Numbered from the stretch's first letter, positions 51,470 to 60,796 are shown. The stretch is DNA of 64,000 bases from Clostridiales bacterium oral taxon 876 str. F0540 (GCA_000466585.1 KE993464.1:405985-469984), one strand, 5' to 3'. The notes: generated from the sequence alone by a model not told the origin. Numbers and translations are program-made.

Positions 51470-51970
51470 ATGAAATTACTCAAAAAAATTACAAGTTTTA
51501 TCCTAATACTTAGTGTACTTGTAATAGCACCAACGTATACAAAAAAGGTACATGCCCAAACTATTAGTACTTCCACATCTCAATTGTATACAATAATTAA
51601 CAGGAGAACTGGTAAGGAACTCCATAATACAGCAGACAATAGAGTAGTTGTCTACAATGGCGCTGGCAACTCTAATATGTGGTATTTTGTAAAGTCGCCT
51701 GACGATCCGTATAGCTATAAAATAGTTAATTTAAGGACAGGCTTAAGCTTGCATAATACATCTGATAATCGCGTAGTTACTTATGCTGATTGTGGCGATT
51801 CAAATGACTGGATATTAACAGGTACATCGGACAGTAATTATTTGCAAATAGTAAATGTAAGAACAGGATTATCGTTACATAATACATCAGACGATAGAGT
51901 TGTTACTTATGACTATTGTGGTGATTCTAATGACTGGTTGTTAGTTCCAGTTTATTACACATTAAATTAA
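51470..51970 (+). CDS. Secreted three-repeat ricin-type beta-trefoil lectin
   Basis: A 166-residue protein with a Sec signal peptide (about 1-29, cut after VHAQ or nearby) and a body of three consecutive repeats of about 42 residues. Each has the pattern Y-x-I-x-N-x-RTG-x-x-LHNT-x-D-x-RVV-x-Y, then a G-x-SN-x-W end (repeats start near residues 40, 81 and 122). Three such units form a complete beta-trefoil, as in RICIN-type carbohydrate-binding proteins. Repeats 2 and 3 are almost identical, suggesting recent duplication. AAGGGAGGGG precedes the ATG. Probably binds glycans outside the cell; target unknown. Confidence 0.8.
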   Translation: MKLLKKITSFILILSVLVIAPTYTKKVHAQTISTSTSQLYTIINRRTGKELHNTADNRVVVYNGAGNSNMWYFVKSPDDPYSYKIVNLRTGLSLHNTSDNRVVTYADCGDSNDWILTGTSDSNYLQIVNVRTGLSLHNTSDDRVVTYDYCGDSNDWLLVPVYYTLN

Positions 51971-51986
51971 TATTACACTTTTAGAG

Positions 51987-52016
51987 CAGTTGGTTCTTTA
52001 TGGACCAGCTGTTTTT
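51987..52016 (+). terminator. Terminator after the lectin gene
   Basis: Ten-bp stem CAGTTGGTTC / GGACCAGCTG with two G-T pairs, then TTTTT. Confidence 0.8.
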
Positions 52017-52309
52017 ATTATGTTTTAACTTGTTGAGGATGCGAAAGCAGGCGAAACTAAAAACCGTCCGCTATGTGGGTGTGATTAAGAGCTTAAGCAA
52101 AGAGCACCACCTTTCTGTAAACTGATGATTGTTCAAGCCATCAAAATAACAAAGTTTAAGCCAGCGTCATTTAGGCGTTGGCAGTAACATGCCCTTATAG
52201 AGCTAGAGCAAACCACCTCTTTTAGGGATGGCATGATTGTATAAAAGTATTCATGTTTTAGTATAGATTGCACCTCAAAGAAGAAAATAATATAAGAGGA
52301 GGACGATCT
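52017..52309. other. Non-coding, hairpin-rich stretch
   Basis: No gene. It is less AT-rich than its surroundings and contains CCGTCCGC, a GCCAGCG/CGTTGGC hairpin (about 52161-52183) and CATGCC/GGCATG arms (about 52189 and 52229). The style recalls ends of IS200/IS605-type elements or a structured RNA, but no transposase remains and no family can be named. Confidence 0.35.
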
Positions 52310-52612
52310 ATGAATATAAAACATGAAGACTTTGAGAATATATTAGATACAATAAAAGTTAAACTTAACCATAATATTGAGTTTGAAAAAATAAGGTCAA
52401 TTGAAAGCAACTTTGATACTAAAGGTATGATGTTTAAAAGAAGGGGAAGTTCACTATCAGATGGTACTATTATCGTTGGTGAGGATAATGGATTTATTGC
52501 AGTAGATGTAAGCAAGGCTGATAACGAAGTAGTAAGCTTTGTATTAAAAGATATAAATGATAAAGCAGGAATAGAAAACATTATCAATTGGTTTTTAGAT
52601 AAATACATATGA
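52310..52612 (+). CDS. Hypothetical protein
   Basis: A 100-residue soluble alpha/beta protein (start MNIKHEDFENILDTIKVKLN, middle SSLSDGTIIVGEDNGFIAVD). ATG 52310 follows GAGGAGG; a longer frame lacks a ribosome site. No family recognised. Confidence 0.65.
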   Translation: MNIKHEDFENILDTIKVKLNHNIEFEKIRSIESNFDTKGMMFKRRGSSLSDGTIIVGEDNGFIAVDVSKADNEVVSFVLKDINDKAGIENIINWFLDKYI

Positions 52613-52712
52613 TTTATATTTAATGTTTTACAGACATTTTACATTTCATTTACAGAAATATACAAAAGATATTCCTTTTTTATGATATTTTTATTATAAA
52701 GAAGGTGAGTAA

Positions 52713-52826
52713 ATGAAATTGACTAAAACGAAAATAAGAATAATATGGGCGATAATTATAGTTGCGATGTTAGGACCTTTCGTTATGACATTTATAGTTA
52801 ATGGAGTAAGAATGATACATAAATAG
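52713..52826 (+). CDS. Tiny membrane protein (37 residues)
   Basis: ATG after GAAGGTGAG, encoding a basic start (MKLTKTKIRI) and one membrane helix (WAIIIVAMLGPFVMTFIV). The clear ribosome site supports translation. Size and shape fit small phage membrane peptides or type I toxins; no further assignment. Confidence 0.5.
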   Translation: MKLTKTKIRIIWAIIIVAMLGPFVMTFIVNGVRMIHK

Positions 52827-52869
52827 TATAGGTGAATTTTTAAACCTAAATAGGTTATATATTAATGCT

Positions 52870-53121
52870 TTGGAGTTTATTGTTCATAACGGTTCATTTA
52901 GTAAAATAGGCAAGACTTACAATGTTATAAGCCCATGGATTGAGAAAAACAGTTATAAGATAAGTGGAGCAGTTCGTGAAATTTACCATAAGGGTAAGTG
53001 GGCAGCTAATAACCCACAAGAATATATAACTGAACTACAGTTTCCGTTAATTTATTTTATAACTTCTTTTATAGAAGATTTAATTACAAAAATTAAAAAA
53101 TATTTATGTTGGCACCGGTAA
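52870..53121 (+). CDS. Doubtful small protein, possibly a gene fragment
   Basis: Eighty-three codons from a TTG without a good ribosome site; the stop lies inside a terminator stem. The translation has a basic middle part and a hydrophobic stretch (LQFPLIYFITSFIEDL). Probably the tail of a damaged gene. Confidence 0.35.
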   Translation: MEFIVHNGSFSKIGKTYNVISPWIEKNSYKISGAVREIYHKGKWAANNPQEYITELQFPLIYFITSFIEDLITKIKKYLCWHR

Positions 53122-53138
53122 AAATACTGGTGCTTTTT
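53112..53138 (+). terminator. Terminator
   Basis: GCACCGGTA / TACTGGTGC with loop AAAA and TTTTT; almost a mirror of the terminator at 51159. Confidence 0.9.
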
Positions 53139-53210
53139 ATGCTAAAAAAGTAAAGTTTTACAAGTAATTAACGATAATATTAGTAATTAAGATATAAGGA
53201 AGTAGTTTAA

Positions 53211-53363
53211 ATGATAGTTACAAAAATTATAGGTACTCAAACGTATTTAAAACAAAGACAACCTAAAAGAAGTAAAACTGAACTTGTGAAAAAGAAAGAT
53301 GCTAAGTCTTTTAATGATATATTAGAATCGGAATATAAAGATAGGGAAAAACAAAAAAATTAG
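53211..53363 (+). CDS. Small hypothetical protein (50 residues)
   Basis: ATG after AAGGAAG; encodes a lysine-rich protein with KKKDAKSFNDILESEYKDRE near the end. No membrane segment or known motif. Confidence 0.5.
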   Translation: MIVTKIIGTQTYLKQRQPKRSKTELVKKKDAKSFNDILESEYKDREKQKN

Positions 53364-53527
53364 TAATGTTTCAAATTATACATAAGTGCCAACAGTTTAA
53401 GCATTAAAAACTTGACCTGGTTTTTATAATTTATAAAAGGCAGTTAGTTTGGCAGACAACTGCTTATATAGTCAACATAGCGATTAAAAATTCCTTCATA
53501 GTTAATAATAAGTATGGAGGTGCTGTA

Positions 53528-53707
53528 ATGTCTGAATTAGAGGATTTATTAAAAGATGTAGAAATATTAAGAGGACAACTAGAGAAATTAATAAGTGAAA
53601 AAAATGGAGACTTAGTAGATACTGAGGTAGTAACAGCAAGTAAGATATTAAATGCGGCGCTAAATCAGTATAACAAATTCATACAAGAGAAGTTTAATAA
53701 AAGTTGA
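53528..53707 (+). CDS. Spo0E-like protein with altered signature
   Basis: A 59-residue two-helix protein (VEILRGQLEKLISEKNGDLV; EVVTASKILNAALNQYNKF) clearly related to the one at 50566. The signature LD is replaced by LN, and the conserved Asp region of Spo0E is thought to be needed for phosphatase action. ATG follows GGAGGTG. It may be inactive, or a non-catalytic Spo0A-binding protein. Confidence 0.72.
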   Translation: MSELEDLLKDVEILRGQLEKLISEKNGDLVDTEVVTASKILNAALNQYNKFIQEKFNKS

Positions 53708-53884
53708 GCTCTTATAAGGGCTCTTTTCTTATGTAAAGTCATAATCATTTATCTAATTTAGATCAATTAGTAGAGGAAGGAAAATAAAGTCGAATGTCGA
53801 ATACTCAAATTAGCGGAGGCTATTCTCATATAATATTAGCGAAAAAGTATGGGTATTATTACTTGGTTATGAAAGAGGATAGAC

Positions 53885-54013
53885 ATGAGGAAACTTATTT
53901 GCAATAAGTGTGGAACCATATGGTATACATCAAGTACATTTGATGATAACATATGTGAAAACTGCGGAGAATTACTTATCGAAGATAAAGAAGTAAATAT
54001 TGACGATAAATAA
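53885..54013 (+). CDS. Small zinc-ribbon protein (42 residues)
   Basis: ATG after AAGAGGAT; the sequence has two CxxC pairs (LICNKCGTIWY and NICENCGEL), a rubredoxin/zinc-ribbon knuckle. A terminator follows 14 bp after the stop. Similar mini zinc ribbons occur in phages and clostridial chromosomes; function unknown. Confidence 0.6.
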   Translation: MRKLICNKCGTIWYTSSTFDDNICENCGELLIEDKEVNIDDK

Positions 54014-54026
54014 TTCTAAACATTAG

Positions 54027-54053
54027 AAAAGAGCTCACAGGAGCTCTTTTTTA
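54027..54053 (+). terminator. Terminator
   Basis: Perfect 10-bp stem AAAAGAGCTC / GAGCTCTTTT, loop ACAG, T-run. Confidence 0.92.
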
Positions 54054-54100
54054 AAACAGTGGTGTAATTGTGATAGTATGGTAATAATAAGAATACCAGT

Positions 54101-54143
54101 AAAAGTGTTTTTCGGCTTTAAAACAGCTGGAAAACACTTTTTT
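54101..54143. terminator. Terminator ahead of the chemotaxis gene
   Basis: Perfect 11-bp stem AAAAGTGTTTT / AAAACACTTTT (54101-54111, 54131-54141) with TTTT. It lies near the presumed right limit of element 2. Confidence 0.8.
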
Positions 54144-54226
54144 AGCTTGTCACACATTTGTATACCCAAAATAAAATAATGGTGAATATAGATAAATTAT
54201 TAGGGAATTTGTAGGGGTGAAATATT

Positions 54227-56305
54227 GTGAAAAAGATCAGCAGTAAGATAATGCTGGCTATAGTCAGCTGTTCCTTGGTTGTCACCTTATCTATCAGCGT
54301 TATAGGAATTATTAGGACAAGCATCTTGGTTAGAGCTAAGGCGGAAAATGAAATTACTTTAGCAACTGAAAACAAGGCAGTTGAACTGAGCAGTAACTTT
54401 AGAGAAGTTGAATTTGCTGTGGAAAGTTTGACAGATAGTCTGTTTTCAGATTTTCAAATTGACAAGGCAAAAATCGATAAAAACTATTTGACTGACTATA
54501 AGAATAAATCAGATTCTACAATTAAGAAATTTGCAGAGAGTACAAAAGGAGCAATGGGAGTTTATCTTGCTTTTAATCCTGATCTGTTAGGAGTAAAGCA
54601 AGGAGTATGGTACGCTGATGTAAGAAATAATAAAGTATTTGAAAAACAGGAAATGACAAATATTAAAGATTATCCGGAAACAGATTCGGAGCATGTAGGC
54701 TGGTATTATACACCTATAAAAGCGGGCAAGGGTATCTGGCTAGATCCTTATTTAAATAAAAATATTAATGTAAAAATGATATCTTACGTAAAGCCTGTAA
54801 TAGAGAAAGGCACTCTTATTGGAGTTATCGGCATTGATATAAATTTCAGCAATATAGAGAATTTACTCAAGAATATAAGTTTATATAAAAGCGATTATGC
54901 AAGTCTATTGAATAATAATTACGATATTCTTTATCATCCAACATTAGAGCAAGGCAAAAATATAAGATATGTTGATAATGGATCTCTAAAGTCTCTGGCG
55001 GAAAAAATGGATAAAGACGAAACAGGAGCATTCGACTATGTTTATAATGGTTCTTCAAAGATATTCAGTTATGCGCATCTTTCAAATGGATATCACTTAA
55101 CCTTTTGTGTTCCTAAAGCTGAGGTTTTCGCTTCAATAAATTCGCTTATATATTTATATATATTAATATCAGCAGTTGGGGTAATTATCTGCATTATATC
55201 AGCGTTTTTTATAGGTAACTTTATAGCTAAACCAATAAAGCTGACTACACAACTTGTTAAAAAAACATCAAAACTTGATTTGACTGCCGATGAAGAATAT
55301 AAAGTATTACTCAAATATAAAGATGAAACAGGAGTTATGGCAAAAGCAGTATTCGATATGAGAGAGGTGTTATTAAAAACTGTAGGTAGTATTAAGGAGG
55401 TTTCTGATAAGGTTACATTGTACTCCACAAGCTTTTACAATATTGCAGAGCAGAGTGCTTCCTCAATTGAGGCAGTTACAAAAGCTGCTGACGATTTGGC
55501 TAAGGGAGCTATGGATCAGGCCAAAGAGGCTCAGGAAGGCTCAAGTAAGCTTGATATGCTGTCTGAAGGTATAAAAACTGTAGTTTCGAATTCAAAGCTT
55601 ATGCAGGAATTCGCAGATAAAACTGGAGAATTAAATAAAAATAATCTGGATACTGTTGAGAAGCTATCGAAGGTAGTTAAAATGAACACTGAAGTTATTG
55701 AAAAGGTTAAACAGCAAATGAATACCTTGGATAATAAATCAAGTTCAATCAGTCAAATAACGAGCACTATTAATTCTATAGCTGATCAGACCAATCTGCT
55801 TGCGTTAAACGCTGCTATTGAAGCCGCAAGGGCAGGAGAAAGCGGAAGAGGGTTTGCGGTTGTTGCCGGGGAAATAAGAAAGCTCTCTGAACAGACATCT
55901 GCGTCAGTAAAGGATATAGAAGGAATTATAGCACAGATACAAAACGAAATTAAGTTATCAAAGACACAGGTTGATGGAGCTAAAGACATAATTGAGGAAA
56001 CCAGTAATGCTTCCAAAGAGGCTGCCGAAGCTTCTAAAAATATAGATAGTGCAGTAAATAGTACTATTGCTCAAATTGAAATGCTAATAAAAAATATTGA
56101 ATATATGGACAAAAATAAAAATAATGTAGTTGAGGCCATTCATGGCATTTCAGCAGTTACTGAGGAAACTTCAGCTTCAACTGAGGAAATAGTAGCTTCG
56201 ATTGATCAGCAGTCTTCAAGTATTGAAGAAGTTGCCAAAACAGCACATGAACTTAAGGAGATATCATTAAAACTCAAGGATATGGTAAGCGATTTTAAAC
56301 TTTAG
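54227..56305 (+). CDS. Methyl-accepting chemotaxis protein
   Basis: A 692-residue transmembrane receptor. One membrane helix near 8-28, an extracellular dCache-type sensor (about 35-300), a second helix near 305-330, HAMP (about 330-385) and the signalling domain with the hairpin tip IEAARAGESGRGFAVVAGEI. It modulates CheA to steer motility; the ligand cannot be told from sequence. Start is GTG after AGGGGTG. A strong terminator follows. Confidence 0.94.
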   Translation: MKKISSKIMLAIVSCSLVVTLSISVIGIIRTSILVRAKAENEITLATENKAVELSSNFREVEFAVESLTDSLFSDFQIDKAKIDKNYLTDYKNKSDSTIKKFAESTKGAMGVYLAFNPDLLGVKQGVWYADVRNNKVFEKQEMTNIKDYPETDSEHVGWYYTPIKAGKGIWLDPYLNKNINVKMISYVKPVIEKGTLIGVIGIDINFSNIENLLKNISLYKSDYASLLNNNYDILYHPTLEQGKNIRYVDNGSLKSLAEKMDKDETGAFDYVYNGSSKIFSYAHLSNGYHLTFCVPKAEVFASINSLIYLYILISAVGVIICIISAFFIGNFIAKPIKLTTQLVKKTSKLDLTADEEYKVLLKYKDETGVMAKAVFDMREVLLKTVGSIKEVSDKVTLYSTSFYNIAEQSASSIEAVTKAADDLAKGAMDQAKEAQEGSSKLDMLSEGIKTVVSNSKLMQEFADKTGELNKNNLDTVEKLSKVVKMNTEVIEKVKQQMNTLDNKSSSISQITSTINSIADQTNLLALNAAIEAARAGESGRGFAVVAGEIRKLSEQTSASVKDIEGIIAQIQNEIKLSKTQVDGAKDIIEETSNASKEAAEASKNIDSAVNSTIAQIEMLIKNIEYMDKNKNNVVEAIHGISAVTEETSASTEEIVASIDQQSSSIEEVAKTAHELKEISLKLKDMVSDFKL

Positions 56306-56315
56306 CTTTATATAA

Positions 56316-56359
56316 ACAAAGCAAAAGTTCGGGGTTTAAACCTCGAACTTTTACTTTGT
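56316..56359. terminator. Terminator after the chemotaxis gene
   Basis: AAAAGTTCGGGGTTT / AAACCTCGAACTTTT (56323-56337, 56338-56352), extended outward by ACAAAG/CTTTGT. Confidence 0.88.
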
Positions 56360-56521
56360 ATAAACCAGCTGCTGAAAGTTAAAATTATATATGTAAATAA
56401 TAAGTTAAATTTATTGTGCAATATGGACAACTTTATAGTAAATATTGATTTATTTAGGCTATTAGGCTAAAATTGCATGTAGTGGTTAAAATTATTTCAT
56501 TATTTTTTTGGAGGTATTAAC

Positions 56522-57871
56522 ATGTCTAAAACATTAAGCTTGGATTTGAGCAAGGTTAAACCATTTTTAAATGACAATGAAGTTTCAAATTTGCAGACAA
56601 TGGTTACTGAAGCACACAATATGCTTCATAATAAAACAGGAGCCGGCAGTGACTTTTTAGGATGGGTTGACCTACCTGTAAATTATGATAAAGATGAATT
56701 TGATAGAATAAAAAAGGCAGCAGAAAAGATAAAGAGTAATTCTGATATACTTATAGTAATAGGTATCGGAGGTTCATATTTAGGAGCAAGAGCTGCTATA
56801 GAAAGCTTATCCCACAGCTTCTATAATAATCTTCCTAAAGGAAAAAGAACAACTCCTCAAATATTCTTTGTAGGAAATAACATAAGCTCTACTTACATGA
56901 CAGATTTATTAGAAGCTATTGAAGGATTGGACATATCAGTTAATGTTATATCCAAGTCAGGTACAACTACAGAGCCAGCTATAGCTTTTAGAATCTTCAA
57001 GGATTATGTTGAGAAGAAGTATGGAAAAGAAGGAGCAAAGGAAAGAATCTTTGCTACAACTGATAAAGCAAAAGGAGCATTAAAAACATTAGCTGATGCA
57101 GAAGGTTATGAAACCTTCGTTATTCCTGATGATGTTGGAGGAAGATATTCTGTACTTACAGCAGTAGGATTACTTCCGATTGCAGTTGCGGGAATCAGCA
57201 TAGATGAAATGATGAAGGGTGCTGCTGACGCTAGAGAAGCGTACAGCAATCCTGACTTAAATAAGAATGATGCATATAAATATGCTGCAGCCAGAAATGC
57301 ATTATACAGAAAAGGCAAGGTTACTGAAATCCTTGTTAACTATGAGCCTGCTCTGCACTACTTCAATGAATGGTGGAAGCAGCTTTATGGAGAAAGTGAA
57401 GGAAAGGACAACAAGGGCATATTCCCGGCAGCAGTTGATTTTTCAACAGATCTTCACTCCATGGGACAGTATATTCAAGAAGGACTAAGAAATATTTTTG
57501 AAACAGTTATAAATGTTGAGAAGGCAAGAAAAGAAGTTACAATAGAAGAAAGTGCTGAAAATATAGATGGTTTGAACTTTTTAGCAGGTAAAACTATGGA
57601 CTTTGTTAATAAGAAGGCTTTCCAGGGAACAGTGCTTGCTCATAATGATGGAGGAGTTCCAAACCTTATAGTAAATTTACCGGAGTTAACACCATACTAT
57701 TTTGGATATGCTGTTTACTTCTTTGAAAAAGCTTGCGGAATAAGCGGTTACTTAAACGGGGTTAATCCATTTGACCAACCTGGAGTTGAAGCATACAAGA
57801 AGAATATGTTTGCTTTACTTGGAAAACCGGGTTTTGAAGCTATGAAGGCAGAACTTGAGAAGAGACTATAA
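56522..57871 (+). CDS. pgi: Glucose-6-phosphate isomerase
   Basis: A 449-residue glycolytic enzyme converting glucose 6-phosphate and fructose 6-phosphate. SIS-fold motifs VIGIGGSYLGARAAIES, SKSGTTTEPAIAFR and the signature LHSMGQYIQEG are present. Length is that of the Gram-positive type. ATG follows TTGGAGG. Monocistronic between terminators. Confidence 0.98.
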   Translation: MSKTLSLDLSKVKPFLNDNEVSNLQTMVTEAHNMLHNKTGAGSDFLGWVDLPVNYDKDEFDRIKKAAEKIKSNSDILIVIGIGGSYLGARAAIESLSHSFYNNLPKGKRTTPQIFFVGNNISSTYMTDLLEAIEGLDISVNVISKSGTTTEPAIAFRIFKDYVEKKYGKEGAKERIFATTDKAKGALKTLADAEGYETFVIPDDVGGRYSVLTAVGLLPIAVAGISIDEMMKGAADAREAYSNPDLNKNDAYKYAAARNALYRKGKVTEILVNYEPALHYFNEWWKQLYGESEGKDNKGIFPAAVDFSTDLHSMGQYIQEGLRNIFETVINVEKARKEVTIEESAENIDGLNFLAGKTMDFVNKKAFQGTVLAHNDGGVPNLIVNLPELTPYYFGYAVYFFEKACGISGYLNGVNPFDQPGVEAYKKNMFALLGKPGFEAMKAELEKRL

Positions 57872-57883
57872 TAAAATCAAAAT

Positions 57884-57917
57884 GCCGGGTCTTTAAAGCC
57901 CGGCTTTAATTTTTATT
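57884..57917 (+). terminator. Terminator after pgi
   Basis: GCCGGG / CCCGGC stem around TCTTTAAAG, then TTTAATTTTT. Confidence 0.88.
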
Positions 57918-57932
57918 AAGGGGATAGAGAGT

Positions 57933-58373
57933 ATGAGAATAATAGTAGATGCTGATGCATGCCCGGGAAAAGATATTATAGAGGGGCTTGGAAAAGAACA
58001 TGGAATTGAAGTAATAATGTATTGTGATATAAATCATGTTCTTTCAAGCAATTACGCCACCATAAAATATATGGACAGCGGTTTTCAAAGCGTTGATATG
58101 GCTGTTGCCAATGAAGCCAAACAAAATGACATAGTTGTAAGCCAGGATTTTGGCGTTGCTGCCATGGTACTTGGCAAAAAAGCCTTTGCCATAAGTCCCA
58201 AAGGTTATATTTATACTAATGATAATATTGATAAGCTTTTATTTGAAAGACATATTTCTGCTAAGGTTAGAAGAGGTGGAGGAAAAACCTCAAATCCTAA
58301 GAAAAGAAGCAAAGAGGATGATGAGAGACTTTATAAAAATCTTTTAAAACTAATCAACAATGAAAGTATATAG
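57933..58373 (+). CDS. YaiI/YqxD family (UPF0178) protein
   Basis: A 146-residue cytoplasmic protein starting MRIIVDADACPGKDIIEGLG, the hallmark of UPF0178, which is related to PIN/NYN nucleases; the DADACP acidic motif and DMAVANEAKQNDIVVSQDFG fit. The basic C-terminus (KVRRGGGKTSNPKKRSKEDD) suggests nucleic-acid binding. Molecular function is not established. Confidence 0.9.
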   Translation: MRIIVDADACPGKDIIEGLGKEHGIEVIMYCDINHVLSSNYATIKYMDSGFQSVDMAVANEAKQNDIVVSQDFGVAAMVLGKKAFAISPKGYIYTNDNIDKLLFERHISAKVRRGGGKTSNPKKRSKEDDERLYKNLLKLINNESI

Positions 58374-58400
58374 TTTGTAATTTAATAAAATTGTAATTTA

Positions 58401-58458
58401 AAATGACCACAGACTGCACTAGACTATAAGGTCTTTAAGCTGCTGTCTGTGGTCATTT
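58401..58458. terminator. Bidirectional terminator between convergent genes
   Basis: Perfect 14-bp arms AAATGACCACAGAC (58401-58414) and GTCTGTGGTCATTT (58445-58458), with a smaller AGAC/GTCT hairpin between. Confidence 0.88.
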
Positions 58459-58476
58459 AGTTTGTAATCTGCTAAT

Positions 58477-60609
58477 TTATCTGTACATAACAGTCATAGA
58501 AATGCTTTCTACAGTAGTTACATTTCCGCTTATATTTCTCAAGGTTTCAATACCGGCAGAGTTTTTATCTACCACTATATTCCAGGTGCCATCAGGAATA
58601 TTTATGCTTACGCATTCCTTATTTGCATTGTAAATAACTATTATATCCTTCCAGCAGTCTCCGTTAGCATAATTTTTAAGCATAAAACCTACAGTGTTTC
58701 TAGGCATATTAGGTAAAAACTCAAGGTGCTTTCTAATTTGTTCTACGTTATTCATTTTGAAAGCGTTATGCTCTCTTCTAAGTTTTATAAGCCCCTTATA
58801 ATACTCGGTAACATCAATAAATTGAGCTTTTCTGTCCCAATCCATCCAATTAACATGATCCTCTGAACGAACACTATCTTCTATACCGTATTTTGTTCTG
58901 CAAAATTCAACTCCTGAGTGAAGGAATGGAATACCTTGTGAAGTTAACACTATTGCATTTGAAAGCTTTTGGATAGCTCTTAGTGTTTCATCACTGTCTT
59001 CAGGATTTGAAAATTTTAGTTTATCCCATAATGTGTTATTATCATGTGCCGATACGTAATTTATTGCCTGATCAGGGGAATTAAAGAGTGAATTTCCTGA
59101 GCATGCGTAATCGGTGCAGCCAACTGCGCAATATTTTATTGTAGATTCAAGGTTTTCCATTCCGCTGGCAAAGCCTTTTTCTTCTTTAATAAATACGCTT
59201 CCGCGAACAGCATTTCTGATTGTATCATTAAAGTGTCCTATATGGGGCATTTTTTTTGCATTTAACTGGTTTGCCTTTTTATCATCTGGAAGCATAGTAC
59301 CTAGAATCCAGCCTTCGCCATATAGCATAACAGGCTTTTCCAAGGTGTTTAACTTTTCACGAACTGCATTCATTGTGGTTACATCGTGAAGTCCCATTAA
59401 GTCAAAGCGGAAACCATCAAGGTGATATTCCTTAGCCCAGTAATAAACAGAATCTACAATAAATCTTCTCATCATGGGACGCTCAGAAGCAGTATCATTT
59501 GAACAGCCGCTGCCGTTCGATGCTTTTCCGTCTTCAAAAAATCTGAAATAGTAGCCCGGGAAGATTCTTTGAAGGTTTTCAGTTTCAAGGTTGAAAACAT
59601 GATTATAAACTACGTCCATGTTTACACATAGATTATTTTTGTGCAGAGTCTGAATTAAGAATTTAAGTTCATAAATTCTTGCTATTGGATCATATGGGTT
59701 AGTGGAGTAGCTTCCTTCAGGAGCGTTATAGTTTTGAGGGTCATAACCCCAGTTGTATTTTAAAGAATTTCTTTCATCGGTACTTATATAACTGAAATCA
59801 TACATTGGCATAAGCTGAACATGCGTTACTCCCATTTCTAGTATGTGGTTCAAAGCAGTGGACAGTCCTTTACTTGACTTTGTACTTTCTTCTGAAAGCC
59901 CTAAAAACTTTCCTGTATTCTTTACACCGCTGTCGGGGTGAGTAGAAATATCTCTGACTGAAGTTTCATATATTATTGCTTCAGTAAAGCTTTCAATGCT
60001 AGGTGCTTGATGGTTTGAAAAACCTTCGGGATTTGTATCCTTTAAATCTATAATTGCTCCCCTGAGTCCATTTATTCCAAGCGCTTTTGCATAAGGATCT
60101 ACAGCTTCTTTTGTATCACCATATACCGTTACTTCATAGGTATAGAAAAAATTTTTTAGATTTTCATAAACGATTATACTCCAAAGCCCATTACTCTCGC
60201 TCATGGATAGTCTTTTTGGCTCTTCCTTTATTTCAGGATCACCATTTTTATAAAGAAGTAAGTCTATTTTTTCAGCAGCGGGGGACCATACTCTGAAAAC
60301 CGTACTATCTTTACTATAGAAATTTCCAAGTTCTATATCTGTATAATACCTTGAATTAAAAGCTTCAGTATGAAATATCTCCCTGTAGATAGCTCTAACA
60401 TTAATATCCTTATAAATAACAAAACATTCATGTTTTATATTTATTTCTGTATTTAATTTTATAGTTATAGAATTATTGATAGTTTGCAGTTCATTGATTT
60501 CAAGGCATCTGTCACCATTTTTTATTATGATTTCATTAGAAGACAGCTCAATAGCTTCTTTTAAGAATAGTTGTATTTCATTAAATTTTATTACTGCCGC
60601 ATTAAACAT
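58477..60609 (-). CDS. pulA: Type I pullulanase (GH13)
   Basis: A 710-residue alpha-1,6-debranching enzyme. An N-terminal beta domain and CBM48 (about 95-190) precede the catalytic barrel with the type I pullulanase signature YNWGYDPQNYNAPEGSYS, DVVYNHVF, nucleophile in GFRFDLMG, acid/base Glu in LYGEGW and transition-state stabiliser in SAHDNNTLWD. No signal peptide, so it acts on glycogen or imported dextrins inside the cell. The start follows AAGGAG. Confidence 0.95.
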   Translation of the reverse strand: MFNAAVIKFNEIQLFLKEAIELSSNEIIIKNGDRCLEINELQTINNSITIKLNTEINIKHECFVIYKDINVRAIYREIFHTEAFNSRYYTDIELGNFYSKDSTVFRVWSPAAEKIDLLLYKNGDPEIKEEPKRLSMSESNGLWSIIVYENLKNFFYTYEVTVYGDTKEAVDPYAKALGINGLRGAIIDLKDTNPEGFSNHQAPSIESFTEAIIYETSVRDISTHPDSGVKNTGKFLGLSEESTKSSKGLSTALNHILEMGVTHVQLMPMYDFSYISTDERNSLKYNWGYDPQNYNAPEGSYSTNPYDPIARIYELKFLIQTLHKNNLCVNMDVVYNHVFNLETENLQRIFPGYYFRFFEDGKASNGSGCSNDTASERPMMRRFIVDSVYYWAKEYHLDGFRFDLMGLHDVTTMNAVREKLNTLEKPVMLYGEGWILGTMLPDDKKANQLNAKKMPHIGHFNDTIRNAVRGSVFIKEEKGFASGMENLESTIKYCAVGCTDYACSGNSLFNSPDQAINYVSAHDNNTLWDKLKFSNPEDSDETLRAIQKLSNAIVLTSQGIPFLHSGVEFCRTKYGIEDSVRSEDHVNWMDWDRKAQFIDVTEYYKGLIKLRREHNAFKMNNVEQIRKHLEFLPNMPRNTVGFMLKNYANGDCWKDIIVIYNANKECVSINIPDGTWNIVVDKNSAGIETLRNISGNVTTVESISMTVMYR

Positions 60610-60796
60610 TATTTATAATCTCCTTCTATTAAAATGTGCAAACGTTATAACAAAAATTATAACTTATTATAGTAATATTTTAAAGTATATTAATTGTTAA
60701 AGTCAAAATTCTATAATTTAAAAAAACACTATAACAAATTATGGAATTGTAGTATAATGTATTATAAGGCATCTTATAAACAGGGGATGAAATTAA

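Larger units (their letters stand above)
44264..54226. mobile_element. Decayed prophage-like element 2 (right limit uncertain)
   Basis: Begins with an integrase next to the shared att sequence and contains broken phage replication genes and short cargo genes up to the chemotaxis gene at 54227. No structural phage genes are present. I found no third copy of the 14-bp att sequence, so the right boundary is set only by the return to core genes. Confidence 0.6.

Noticed and set aside
52133..52324. Minus-strand 63-codon frame as a possible type I toxin
   Set aside because: No ribosome site and no typical toxin helix; the region reads better as non-coding.
54867..55428. Minus-strand frames inside the chemotaxis gene
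   Set aside because: They lie in the coding region of a clear receptor gene and have no ribosome site.
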